Shown: in pieces, positions 24,601 through 34,997 of the stretch
How the letters are laid out: each line of letters starts with the position of its first letter
Numbering within the stretch: position 1 is the first letter of the stretch
From: Istiophorus platypterus
Lineage: Eukaryota; Chordata; Actinopteri; Istiophoriformes; Istiophoridae
Length of the DNA stretch: 64,000 bases
Direction: 5' to 3'
NCBI GenBank assembly: GCA_016859345.1
Contig: CM029126.1
Coordinates: 3,737,001-3,801,000, forward strand
The notes under the pieces: model-generated
Told to the model about the DNA's origin: nothing
What the model saw: only the letters and a program-made list of their open reading frames with translations
The model's database searches: none
Made by a program: the position numbers and the translations under genes

Positions 24601-27390
24601 GTAACAGCATCTGGAACAGATAACAGAAATGGTTATAAAGTCTGAGACATTTTCACACTTCACTGTGTAACGAGTGAACCGTTTGCAGAGGAAACAAGAA
24701 ACGCACATTTCAGAGAAACCGACCGCCGTCCTCCCTTCCTGTCGTCCATGTCACTCGCCTGCCGAAGAGGCTGCAGACGACATGGCTGCTGTCCTGACCT
24801 GCAAATCTGGAAGGATGTGAACAGTAAAAACTGAAAATCAGCCTCAGATTTTAGGCTCTTTTTTTTTTTATCTTACAACATAGGTGAGTAAAAATGTCTT
24901 ATAACACCTTTATTGCTCTACACAGATGTATCTTCATGATGAAGGCAAGAAACTAACAAATAAATGAGTCTCACTAGTTTTAAACCTCAAACATGTCCTG
25001 CTGTTTAAGCTAATGAAGCTTTAGAAAGGTTGACCTTGTTCTATTCAGCCACAGCTTCCCTTGGAAAGTTAAAAAACCCTGGACGAGTCAGGAACACTGC
25101 TGGGTTTTGTTTTTCTTTGTTCGGCGAGGTGGGAAATTATGTTCTCGTAGCGTGTGGCTCCGTTTTTCACAGCAGCTGCAGTGAAACTCGGATAAATTTG
25201 TTTTAAATGCCAAAAAAAAAAAAAAAGGAAAAGGTTTCGACTTACTTTGTGTTGAGGCTGAGTTGGCAAACATCTGCATCCCTCCTTATTCCATAGAGAC
25301 TCTATTGTATCCTGTGTTGAGGGTTAAAAAAAAAACAACAAAAGAAATCCAAACCATATAATTTCAAAAAGTAACATTCGTGTGCTTCTTGCACTGAGGT
25401 TGAAAGTGTTTGAGATGAAGCTGCTCACCTTGTCCACCTCCACTGTCTGTCACCTCTGGATTTTCCAGACCTGCCACACCTGTTGCCGAGGAACTGCTTT
25501 TGTGTTTGAAATCACCACCAAAAAAAAGAAAAAAAAATTCTCCTGCATTTTAGATAATTATTCCATTATTTTGTTTCTTTTTTGCCTTTTCTTCATAGAT
25601 AAAACTCTTTAGGTATTTGTCAGTTAAATCTATGTACAGATTAGAGATTAGATAACCACGTTGCATAGTTCACCTGCAGGGAAGGTAAATATCCAGCAGA
25701 GGGGAACGTTTCACCAGAATTCACAGGCAGACAAGGTCGACTGAGTTCAGTTTTTCAGGTTGATTGACACCAACTGTGCAGCGAACGTCCAAAAGCTTTT
25801 ACTTTTTTTCATCTCTGCAGCCAAGCAGCTGCTTTCACAAACAGATAATTTCATACACTAGAGCCTCCACTGGTTTTGCTGTCATACAGAAATTGTCACA
25901 TAGCTGAAGCCCCTTGAGATGGGAAATTACAACAAAAACAACGACAATAACAAGAGTTTGTCGCGGAGAGAGGCAGTAACTAGCTAAGGTAATTGTCTCC
26001 TGGCTCTGTAGCTCTGTGTGTGTAAACTCTTTTATCTCTGAAATCTAAATATCAGCTTTTCAGGAACTTTGAAAACATAATGACTATTAGAGGTTTTTTT
26101 TATTGCTTTGACCACTTGAGGAGCCCGTTAATGTATAAAATTGCAAATATGCTGTGTTTATTTGATCACGGTGGTTCATTCATGACCTTTGAATTAGCAC
26201 ATGTGTGACAAACACAACCTCAACGCAAGGTCCACTTACTTGCTTTCTTTGGAAGTTTTTAGTAACTGGTCCCCATTCGCCGAACAGAAAAGGTACAGGT
26301 GTCGTCATCTGATTCAAGTGAGAAATGCTCATCATGTACTAACGCAGTCGTTCAAGAGACAAGTGTGGGATCAACTGTCTCGGTTCAAAACGTCTCTGGT
26401 GTTTGGTCTGAATGACCTCTGACCCTAAAGTCCAATTAAAATCAGGTGTAATCCTCCCTTTTTGAAGGAAATAATTTGAAAAATGAAATGTATAATACAT
26501 AAGAGGGATAGTTGTTGAAATATCTGAAATACTCCTTTTCCTCTGGATGAGTGTGCTGGTGTCTGCGTTTGACAACTATCAGATGGAGAGTTAACTGTGT
26601 TTCAGACGAATTACTGCAAAGATAGGGGGCACCATCGCGAAACAAAAAATAATTTTTTTTATTATCTTACAGAGACATGATGACACCACCTGAGCTGGTT
26701 GAATTCGCCGATGAAGACCTTGAGAATTTGGCTGAAAGCTCAAAAAAACCTGTGAGTAAACCTTGAATTGAGATTATTTTGTCACGTTTACTGTTATTAT
26801 GTATGTAGGTTTGCTCACAAGCACCAAGTATGTCGGCATTATACCCATAAATTGAACAACGCACTGCAAAGAAAGCATGAGTTGTAGGTTTTACTGAAGT
26901 CTGGATTAACAAAGAAGGCAACTGCCCGGGGGCCTCAGACCCGAGGGGCCCCAAAAGCCCCATGTTTACTCCATATTATTTGGGTCTACATGATTTGAAG
27001 TACTAACATAGTACAGTTGTAGATACTAATGTTAGCTGTGTAACAAGAAAAAAAAAACTTACATATCGAGCCTTTAAAGATTAAACCAGTGGTTTCTGAC
27101 CTTTGTGGCTTCTGATGTCTCTAAAAAAAACAAACAGGTTGTAGTTGGGTTAACATTTCAAATGTTTATGAGTTTTTGACTGATTCACCAAATAGTGTTT
27201 TTCCCTCTAAACTTCACATGGCTGCATTTTAATAAATATTCAAATGAAACAATATCTTGCCAAAATTGAAGATTGGAGACAGAATCCGAAAAAATAAAAG
27301 CAGATTTGTTTATCAGAACTTTGTTTTTTCTTCTTTCTTCCCCCACTAATCATCTCAGGACCCCTCAGATTTATCTGTGTCCCTATTTAT
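24601..27390. other. Intergenic, no accepted gene
   Basis: A/T-rich DNA with poly-A/T runs. The only exon-like segment is at 26673-26751 (see findings). No LRRC72-like leucine-rich repeat frame is seen. Confidence 0.5.
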
Positions 27391-27581
27391 AAAACTGTAT
27401 ATAAAGTAGTTAAAACCAGCTCCACCTCCATAATAATAATAATAATAACATATGCAATACTTATGTACTTTTACTTAAATAGGGTTTTCATGCAAGACTT
27501 TTGCTTGTAATAGAGTATTTTTTCATTGCTATAGTGATAAGTTTACTTAAGTAAAGGATCTGAATACTTCTTCCAACACTG
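27391..27581. repeat. Fish non-autonomous transposon relic ending gaatacttcttccaacactg
   Basis: It has, in order, ataaagtagttaaaaccagc, an AAT run, tatgtacttttacttaaata, acttttgcttgtaatagagt and acttaagtaaaggatctgaa. This is the 3' half of a dispersed fish element I recall, probably hAT-like. Class and name are uncertain. Confidence 0.55.
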
Positions 27582-27582
27582 T

Positions 27583-27766
27583 TTAGTTTACTGGCATTGA
27601 AAACTGGCAAATATTCACATTATAGAAGCTCGTACCATGAGTTTTTAGCATTTTTGCTATAGAAAAAGATGTAAATGATTAAAGATTTATCAAAATACTT
27701 TAACAATAATAACAAGAATAATTCCTAGAAATCGTTTAATTGACTGATTGACTTCAGCTCTAGAGC
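27583..27766. repeat. Partial copy of the teleost palindromic repeat
   Basis: The internal word gagtttttagcatttttgct and the terminal tgacttcagctctaga are shared with the family. The copy directly adjoins the preceding transposon relic. Confidence 0.4.
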
Positions 27767-28441
27767 ACCGGTGGGTTTCTGGGTGTCTGGGGGAGATAAG
27801 GAAACTGCCCTGTACACTGGAGGTCACTGGGGGCCTAAGAACTAATTTTTGCCCCAGGAGGTAAATCAAGCTTTGGTTTTACTAGTAGCAAAAAATGCCG
27901 TTTATGGTGATATAGGATCAATCTCAGGGAATATAAGATTGATTGATTGCAACACAGCCCTCCTGTTGTTTGTCCCTTGTTGCTGTCTTTTCCTATCTTT
28001 CGTCCTTGGCTTTGTTCCAGCTGTTGTGGTTACCTTACCCCCCCCCCATTCTGCTTGTCAGTATGCTATTAACCCAGCTACCTTTCATTTCCCATGAGGG
28101 TTAGGGGCAACGGAATTCCTGTCGCAGAGTCTCAGGGCGCAAAAAGAGGGAGTCACCTTCTTTATACAGCGAGAGCACCTAAAAGCCGGGGGGCCGATCA
28201 TATTCTCTCCACGGCGGCGGTTTGACTCATCCCCATGGGAAGCCCGGAGGGGCATCGAGGTGTAAACAGCCCCCCCCGGGAGGAACAGGCCATGTTGTCC
28301 TTTAGTTTCCCCCTTGGAAGCAAAGTGAATGACCCTCTGGTGTGGCTGTTTTTGGCAAAGACAAAAGGGAGAGGAAACACAAACAGAAGCCGAGCGAGAA
28401 GCTCAACGACGGACTGGGTTCACCTGGAATCGGGGGGAGGA

Positions 28442-28497
28442 ATTACATTTTACTCAAGTACCAGAACTTTAAAACTGGTACTTGAGTAAAATGTAAT
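28442..28497. repeat. Perfect inverted repeat, 23-bp arms, 10-bp loop
   Basis: Arms 28442-28464 and 28475-28497 are exact reverse complements around aactttaaaa. The word ACTTGAGTAAAATGTA is typical of fish transposon ends, so this may be a minimal MITE remnant. Confidence 0.9.
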
Positions 28498-28799
28498 CAC
28501 CTGAAATAGAATTTCTATTAATCTACTTTTGTGATTTATTTAAAAAGTTTGGAATGTGATATCTGTATTTTTTTCTTTCCAAACCAAGAGAATGAAGTGT
28601 AAGAAATGGATTTAACCTTTTTTTTTTGTCTGCTTTCATGTACACCGCAACCATTAGCATGTCCAGCTAACTAGCTTACCACATACTGCAGCAACAAAAG
28701 GGACCCTCAAAGGCCACATACCTTTAACTAACTACAATAGTTTATGGGTTTACAGGTAATATTAAATGAAATAAAACAAAAATTTTTTTTTTTCTTAAC

Positions 28800-29100
28800 C
28801 AGGACCTTCTAGCACCTTCCTGGATCAGACGAAGTGCCTCAAAAACAGATAAACGAGAAAGACAAAGCAAACAGAGATAAAAGTGGATGAAAAGTAACAG
28901 CACTCAAAGTTTAATAAGATGGGTATTAAGCTGATTTTTAAAAGTATCCGGAGTGTCCACAGATCTCAAGTCCAACAGGAGCGAGGTCCAGCGTTGGGGA
29001 GCTTCGATTTCAAAGGCAGAGTCTCCTAAAGCTTTAAGTCTGGACCAAGGAAAAACCAATAAACCCTGATCAGAGGACTCTCGAGGCCACTGGCAACATA
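28800..29100. repeat. Probable LINE 3'-tail relic
   Basis: Words such as acagatctcaagtccaac, cgttggggagcttc, cagagtctcctaaagc and ccctgatcagagg follow the order of a LINE 3' region I recall from fish genomes. No reverse-transcriptase frame is seen. Confidence 0.3.
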
Positions 29101-29169
29101 CGACTGTGGTGGATCTCTACTGTAAACAGGTGCCTGACCCTGCAGGGGCCCTAAAACTGGTCACGGTCA

Positions 29170-29553
29170 TCCCTACACGTGATAGTCGACCCATGGGCAT
29201 CGGTACGCTGCCGTAATGGCCTCCGCTCCTCTGGGGGCCATGTTTGAACCGTGCACCGTATCCCGAAGGTGCTGGATGTGGTTTCAAAACCAGTCAGATC
29301 CTACCACAGCGAACTGGGGAAACCGGTTCTTTATGGGCCCTGCTTCGCGCTCTGCCATATCGAGCCAGGAAGGGGCCAAACTGTGACCACAAAAAGTTGG
29401 AGGAACACCGCTGTGTAAAATATCATGGTGGGCTCCAGCATCCAGAACTAACTTGGTTGGAACCAAAGGAGCCAGAGGGAAAAATTGGCCAAAAGTACAC
29501 ACATGTATGTTTGAGTATGTGTGTCCACATAGTTTTGGCCATATAGGGCATCT
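29170..29553 (-). mobile_element. Degenerate Tc1/mariner-like transposon remnant
   Basis: From memory, segments align in order with a fish Tc1/mariner-like element read in the antisense direction: cccatgggcatcggta, gcctccgctcctctgggg, cccgaaggtgctggatg, tttatgggccctgcttc, ggaaggggccaaactg, gaccacaaaaagttgg, and a terminal gtccacatagttttggccat. It is heavily deleted relative to a full element. The minus-strand open frame across it has no intact transposase motif. Confidence 0.5.
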
Positions 29554-30059
29554 CTCATTCCTCTTTCTGTACTTCCTCCTTTCTGTCCTTCCTTTCCACT
29601 TCTTTTTCCACTTCTTTTTCCTCTTTCTTCCCTTCATCATTTTTTTCATTGTTTCTCCATTTGCCTTTCTTTTTCCCCTTCCTTTCCTCCCTTCCTTCTC
29701 TCCCTCCAAGCATCCGTTCTTTCTTTTCTTTCCTTCCAGGTTTCTATCCCTTCTCCATTCCATCCATCCCACTATCCCTTTATTCTTTCTTCCCTCTAAA
29801 ATCAATTGACTTCTTTACGTCTTTCTTTCCTCCTTTTCTTTATCCTACCATCTGTCTTTTCTTTCTCTCATATCCTTCACTATTTCATTCTCTCTTCTTC
29901 CCTAAATTACTTTGTTTCTCTCCTCCTTTTCTTACATCCTTCTTTCATTTGATATTTATCCCTTCTTTTTCACCCATCTCTCCCCTTTCCCCTCTATTTA
30001 TTTCCTCCTTGCCTCATTTTACTTTGTTTCTCTCCTTCTTGCCTAAAGTTTCTTCTAGG
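29547..30059 (+). repeat. Long pyrimidine-rich (TTCC/TTTC) tract
   Basis: About 500 bases dominated by C and T on the plus strand, with only scattered purines. It generates long spurious Phe/Ser/Pro (plus) and Lys/Arg/Glu (minus) open frames. Confidence 0.9.
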
Positions 30060-30508
30060 CCAGAAAACAACCAAAATTGGCGCAAGAAAAACCCAAAACC
30101 CAAAAAACAAACCAAAAAAAAACAAAAACAAAAAACCCAACAGAGACATTTTCAACCGCACAGCTAATCCCTGCTTTACTTCACTCCGGTAAATTTAGCC
30201 AATGTTTGTGTAGTTTTTGTTTTCCCTCTTTCTTTCTTTTTTTATTTTTTTTAATACACTTTTGACCCTGAGTGCGAACGTTTCTTTGTCGGAAAACTGT
30301 TCCCCTCGGAGAGAGACTGACATGACCTCCGCTCTCCCACCTGACGAGGCACCAGGACAAAAAACAAATAAATTAAAAAAGGTTCCTATAATATAACAAG
30401 GGATCCGCGCATCAGCTTTCACTTCAGGTGAGCAGCAATTAGTGTCTCCGCACGACGCCTCTTTAAAAAGAAGAAAAAAATCTGTGGGACAAGCCTGGAT
30501 TGAATGTG

Positions 30509-30509
<1 letters not shown>

Positions 30510-30542
<33 letters not shown>

Positions 30543-30675
30543 GTAATTATATCTTCCCTTGTTTTGTGTGTGGCGGACGCACAAAGACTCCAGTTAGTCT
30601 GGGCCCCTGGAATCATTAGATGTGTGACTGACAGGGACCGAGGGGGGGGGGGTGTTGACACACACACACACACGC

Positions 30676-30732
<57 letters not shown>
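30510..30732. repeat. Pair of (AC)n microsatellites
   Basis: AC runs at 30510-30541 and about 30657-30732 are separated by about 115 bases of unique sequence and a G run near 30641-30651. Confidence 0.95.
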
Positions 30733-30735
<3 letters not shown>

Positions 30736-31836
30736 TATCAGCTTTCATTCCCGAATCAAGCGTGCGCCCGAGAGAGGCAGGTCGTGACATGGGGGGTAAC
30801 TCATCACTGCCCGACGGCTCGTCCGGGGTTTATTGTTTGTTGTTTTTATTTCTTTATTTATTTGTTGATCCCCGACTCTGTTACCTGGCAGAGCCCGAGC
30901 GCACGGAACGCGAGGCTCGCGGGCGACGGATCGTTCGTCTTCATTCCCGCGTGACTCGACCGCGAGGGATCCGCTGGTGTGGTTGACGGGACTCGAGTAA
31001 ACAAACAAAAACAAACAAAAAACAAAAAAGCAAGGCGTCATATATTTGGCCTCTGCAGCTGCGTGGAAATCTCATTTATCTCTTTTTTTGGAAGGACTGG
31101 ACTAAAAAAAAAAAAAGGTTTAACTAAATTTAGATTCCTGGTTGAACAAAGGCTTTTACTCTGTTTTTTTCCATCCAGCTGGGAAATAAAAAACAAAAAA
31201 GAAATTCTTTATGTAGCGTCGAGACAAAAATATTTGTCTGGCTCATTTAGAGTGAAAGGGCTGCATTTAGATGAGCCGAATATAGCCCGGGAACTGGATC
31301 TGACCCGGGGTCTAATCAGGACCAACACTTTAATGTTATTATTATTTTTTAAAATTTATTTTAAGTATTGCCTCTTTCTTTTCTTCTCTAGAGCCTGATA
31401 TATAATGTTTAAAACTGATTCTGATTTTACAATTATATAGAAGTTTATAGTGAATTAATCTTAAGTGGAAGTTGATGAGGTTTGTCTAAAGGAATTCTGT
31501 GTCATGTGATCACAGCCTTACCCCGTTTCCTTGAAAATATCCGTGATTCAGTTTTTGATTTCTAGTTTTCAGTTGCTATTTTTCTCATACTTCTTCGAGT
31601 CACATATTGATGTCTTTCTTCATCACGATAAAAGTTGGTGGACCGTGCAAACACCAGGGACGGCGGCTGAAATAAGTCTTTAGGATATAATTTTACCCCT
31701 GAAAAAGTCATTATGCGTTGTTTTATAGATTTATTAATATTGGCTATAAACTAAACCAAACCAAAAAAAAAACATGTGTTAATGTGATTAAAGTAAGCGA
31801 GACTATTTAGGGACCAATTACTCAGGCACTTAATCC

Positions 31837-31873
<37 letters not shown>

Positions 31874-31928
31874 TTGGGCAGAGGCATCCCACTCAGCATC
31901 CAGGTTCAAATTTAACTCTCCAAAATAA
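30733..31928. other. Intergenic upstream of sostdc1
   Basis: A GC-rich stretch at about 30750-30990 has no recognisable exon. A/T-rich DNA follows, then an (ATC)n run at 31838-31873. This interval may hold distal sostdc1 regulatory DNA, but nothing specific can be shown. Confidence 0.4.
31838..31873. repeat. (ATC)n trinucleotide microsatellite
   Basis: About 11 ATC units, roughly 160-190 bases upstream of the sostdc1 TATA box. The poly-Asp frame on the minus strand is an artefact. Confidence 0.95.
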
Positions 31929-31960
31929 AAGCACTGGGCGGGTTTGCGTGAGGAGCCCGG

Positions 31961-32036
31961 ACCAATCGGAGCCTCCCGACGGAGACGCACCTGAGCAGCT
32001 GCCAAGGCGGGAGGCGGATCCGCGGCTCTATAAAAG
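31961..32036 (+). promoter_or_regulatory. sostdc1: sostdc1 core promoter: CCAAT and TATA boxes
   Basis: accaatcgga at 31961-31970 and TATAAAAG at 32029-32036 are spaced as in a classical promoter. Transcription would start near 32060, giving a leader of about 130 bases. The leader has C-rich blocks at about 32101-32117 and 32145-32163. Confidence 0.7.
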
Positions 32037-32191
32037 CGGCGGGACGGCCGAGCCTCTCCAGCACTTCAACCGGCGTCAGCCCAGATCAGGTCCGGGCGCT
32101 CTCCCCCCCCTCCCCCCGACGTCTCTCTTCCGAACCGCTGCGCTGCCCCCCCACCCCCCCTCCCTACCTAAACCCTTCCCCGGAGGCAACC

Positions 32192-32539
32192 ATGCACCTG
32201 AGCGCGCAGGAGTCGTGCCATTCCCTGGTCCTGCTCTGCATCCTGCTGAGGAGCTGCCAGGCCATCAAGAACGACGCCACCGAGCTCCTCTTCCCGCACT
32301 CCAGCGCCGGCGCCGGCGCCAGCGCCAGTTCTCCGGCACCGGAGGCGCAGAGCAACGTGTCCCTGAACCGAGCGCGCACCGGCGGGCGAGGAGCCGGCGG
32401 CGCGGCGCAAGAGCGAGGCGGTGAGTGGGTCGGGGGCGCCGGGGGATGCCCCACCGGGCTGTCGGGGGACCATCGGGGGACCATCGGGGGACCATCGGGG
32501 GCTTTTACTTGGGCTATAACTTGTGTGTGGTTCTAAAGC

Positions 32540-32578
<39 letters not shown>

Positions 32579-33700
32579 GCATCCTTGCGCTTTTAGATTA
32601 TTTTTTTTATTATTTAAATGAAACAGCTCCGTCTCCTGCAGAAAGTCCTGGACTTTGATATCGCGCAGGAGTCGTGCCGTTCCCTGGTCCTGCTCTGCAT
32701 CCTCCTCTCCGTTCCTGCCGCGGGGGGTTAAATTCCGGGGCGTTTGCATGAGGTTAACCAGTCATGGTGTTTCAATAAGGTCCCTCTATGATCCGCTAAT
32801 GGATTCACGTGGCCCGCTGGCCTCACTGTTTTTGTAGCCAAAGCAGCAGGAATGAGGGATGAGTAATTATAAGTGACACATAGAGCATGTGCCATTTATA
32901 ATTCTTTATTTTTTCCCTTCTTTCCTTGATCTCTTCATTCCTACTCATTAAAAGGTGCATGCAACCAACCTCCCTGATAAAGTCAAGAGTCCAAGCACCA
33001 GGTTTCCTCTTTCTTTTTTTTTTTTTCCTGTTTATGTCCAAATGTCAAAGAGCCAGATGATGGAGCTTTCTACTCAGGCACTTAATCCTTTCATCATCCC
33101 ATCATCACTTTAACCAGTGAACTCATGGTCTCTGTGTGATGGCAAGAAAACATATACTACATTTAAAAAACAAAAAACACTTAATACATGTCCAACACCT
33201 TCTATTTATAAAAAAGTAGTCTGTGCCACTAAAGTCCTGCTGTTATAGAATAGTGTAAAATCCCATGAAGTGACCTAAGGTCACTGTAAACTGAGTCTTG
33301 CGTAGAGATTGAGGGGTTGATGAAGGAATACCCCCCCAGTGTGACAACAGTGTCTGCCACTGTAGTCATGGCTAGACCCCCCCCCCGTCCCGTCTGTCAC
33401 CAGGGTGAACTGGGGGCAACAAACACCTGGCTGGCCGCTGTCCAGGTGGTGGATGAGAGGCTCTGACAGGCTGGACGGCTGATCGGGGGGGGGGGGTGTC
33501 ATGGCGGACTGTGGGGCTCTGGGCGCGACCAGCAGCAGTGAGGGAAGGGAAAGGGGGGAGTTGGGGGGAGTGAATGAGAGAGAATGAAGACGATGGAGCC
33601 CCCCCCCATTCATCAAACACTGTCACAGAGAGGAGGGCATTGTCACCGAGGTGTATGCAGCTGTGTGAATGGACCTGAGCTTGGGTTACGGTGGTGGTGG

Positions 33701-33743
<43 letters not shown>

Positions 33744-34680
33744 TGTGTGTGTTGGGGGGGGCAGTGGTTGTAGCCTGCGGTGGGATAACGCTGAGAGTCG
33801 TAGCCACTGCACAGAAATGATCCTCCTGTTAAATCCCTTCTACGCTGAAAAAAAAACCAAAACAAAAAGGAGAGTGCTTTTTTTTTCTCTTTCACAAAAG
33901 CCGTCACTCCTCAGTGTTTCAGGGTAGAAAGGTCAGGATGTCGTCGCGCTGGTTCCAGTGACCTGCCCGAGGCTGCAATGGGGTAATGGGCTGGACACTA
34001 ATCCGCAGCTATCATGTATTATCTTTCATTATAATGATGAAAAACATGACACTGAATAGATTTTTTTTTTCAAGTGGGATTTTGACGTCTAAATCTAACA
34101 TCAGAGCTGCAACGAGTAGTTGATTAAAGGGCAGAAGAAAAATGAATTGGCAACTATTTTAGTAATTTTTTAAAATCAAAAACAAATAACGTTCTCTTGT
34201 TTTCGGCTTCACAAATGTGAGGATTTGCTGCTGTTATTTGTCATATGTGGTAGTTACAGTGAATAAAAGTGAAATTCGGGGAATATTTGGGGGTTTTAGC
34301 CTATAACAAAACAACTGATGACGTCAACTTGGGTTGTGTGAAAATATATAAGGTGCTCATTTCATTATTAATTGACATAGAGAATGATTAATCAAGAAAT
34401 TGGCAGATCAGCCTTATCTAACAGGATTTTTTCATACAATCAACCTATTAATTTGTCTAAATTGCCATATTTGTTACACTTGATTCTAATCTGTTGTGTT
34501 TTTCCACAGATCGAAGCCAGATTGGGTGTAGGGAGCTGAGATCCACCAAGTACATCTCTGACGGCCACTGCACCAGCATCAACCCCATCAAGGAGCTGGT
34601 GTGTGCCGGCGAGTGCCTCCCAGCTCAGATGCTCCAAAACTGGATCGGCGGCGCCTACGGCCGGAAGTTCTGGAGCCGTC

Positions 34681-34715
<35 letters not shown>

Positions 34716-34997
34716 GGTGGCGGCAGCCAGGACTGGCGGTGTGTCACCGACAAGACCCGCACCCAGCGCATCCAGCTGCAGTGCCAGGACGGCAGCACGA
34801 GAACCTACAAAATCACTGTGGTCACCTCCTGCCGGTGCAAGCGGTACTCGAGGCAGCACAACGAGTCGGGCAACAAGTTTGAGCAGCCGGCGGTGCCGCC
34901 GCCGCCGCCGCAGCTCCTGCACAAGCACAAGTCCAAGAGCAAGAGGAGGCTGGGGAAGAACCGGCTGAGCGAGAACTGGCACGAGGCGGAACCCTGA
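32192..34997 (+). CDS. sostdc1: SOSTDC1 (USAG-1/Wise/ectodin), secreted BMP and Wnt antagonist
   Basis: Secreted cystine-knot protein of the sclerostin/DAN family that binds BMPs and LRP5/6 (family knowledge). Two coding exons, 32192-32420 and 34510-34997, are joined GT-AG in phase 1 and encode 238 residues; the human protein is about 206. Signal peptide MHLSAQESCHSLVLLCILL, with likely cleavage after SCQA and before IKNDATE. The knot begins at Cys83 (GCRELRSTKYISDG) and continues through ELVCAGECLP, CVTDKTRTQRIQLQCQDG and VVTSCRCKRY. The NXI-type motif NWI is at 120-122 in loop 2. Glycosylation sequons are NVS in exon 1 and NES after the knot. Oddities: an Ala/Gly/Ser-rich stretch in exon 1, eleven Ser (135-145) in loop 2, five Pro near the C-terminus, and a basic tail. 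Teleosts have two copies (a and b); I cannot tell which this is. Confidence 0.95.
32464..32501 (+). repeat. sostdc1: Tandem 11-mer with four G5 runs (G-quadruplex type)
   Basis: Unit gggggaccatc is repeated three times and followed by a fourth G5 run. G runs are at 32464-68, 32475-79, 32486-90 and 32497-501, each separated by six bases. It starts 44 bases after the end of sostdc1 exon 1, on the transcribed (RNA-like) strand. Confidence 0.95.
32540..32579. repeat. (GT)n(GA)n microsatellite in sostdc1 intron
   Basis: Directly visible GT run that turns into an AG run. Confidence 0.95.
32662..32703 (+). repeat. sostdc1: Duplicated fragment of sostdc1 exon 1 inside intron 1
   Basis: This 42-base segment matches 32203-32244 (signal-peptide coding part of exon 1) with one difference, G for A at 32679. 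Similarity stops sharply on both sides. A pyrimidine-rich stretch ending ctcctgcag at 32641 precedes it. Confidence 0.95.
33702..33752. repeat. (GT)n microsatellite in sostdc1 intron
   Basis: GT run with a TTTT interruption, directly visible. Poly-G/C runs flank it at about 33324-33388, 33485-33498 and 33754-33761. Confidence 0.95.
34104..34415. repeat. Teleost palindromic repeat copy in sostdc1 intron
   Basis: It begins cagagctgcaacgagtagtt and ends gaatgattaatcaagaaatt. It contains the internal block caaatgtgaggatttgctgc and actgatgacgtcaacttggg. It ends about 95 bases before exon 2. Confidence 0.55.
34683..34715 (+). repeat. sostdc1: Coding (AGC)10AGT repeat, eleven serines
   Basis: In-frame trinucleotide run inside sostdc1 exon 2. 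It is nearly pure AGC, so it is recent or prone to length change. Confidence 0.97.

Noticed and set aside
29284..29805. 173-codon Lys/Arg/Glu-rich open frame on the minus strand
   Set aside because: It is the complement of the pyrimidine-rich tract plus a transposon relic. Composition explains the lack of stops; no protein family is recognised.
29453..30167. Two long overlapping Phe/Pro/Ser-rich frames on the plus strand
   Set aside because: Same low-complexity TTCC tract read forward.
30504..30986. 160-codon His/Thr-rich frame
   Set aside because: Created by the (AC)n microsatellites.
32168..32749. 193-codon minus-strand frame over sostdc1 exon 1 and intron
   Set aside because: It is antisense to the coding exon and its intronic copy. 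GC-rich composition keeps it open, and no homologue is recognised.
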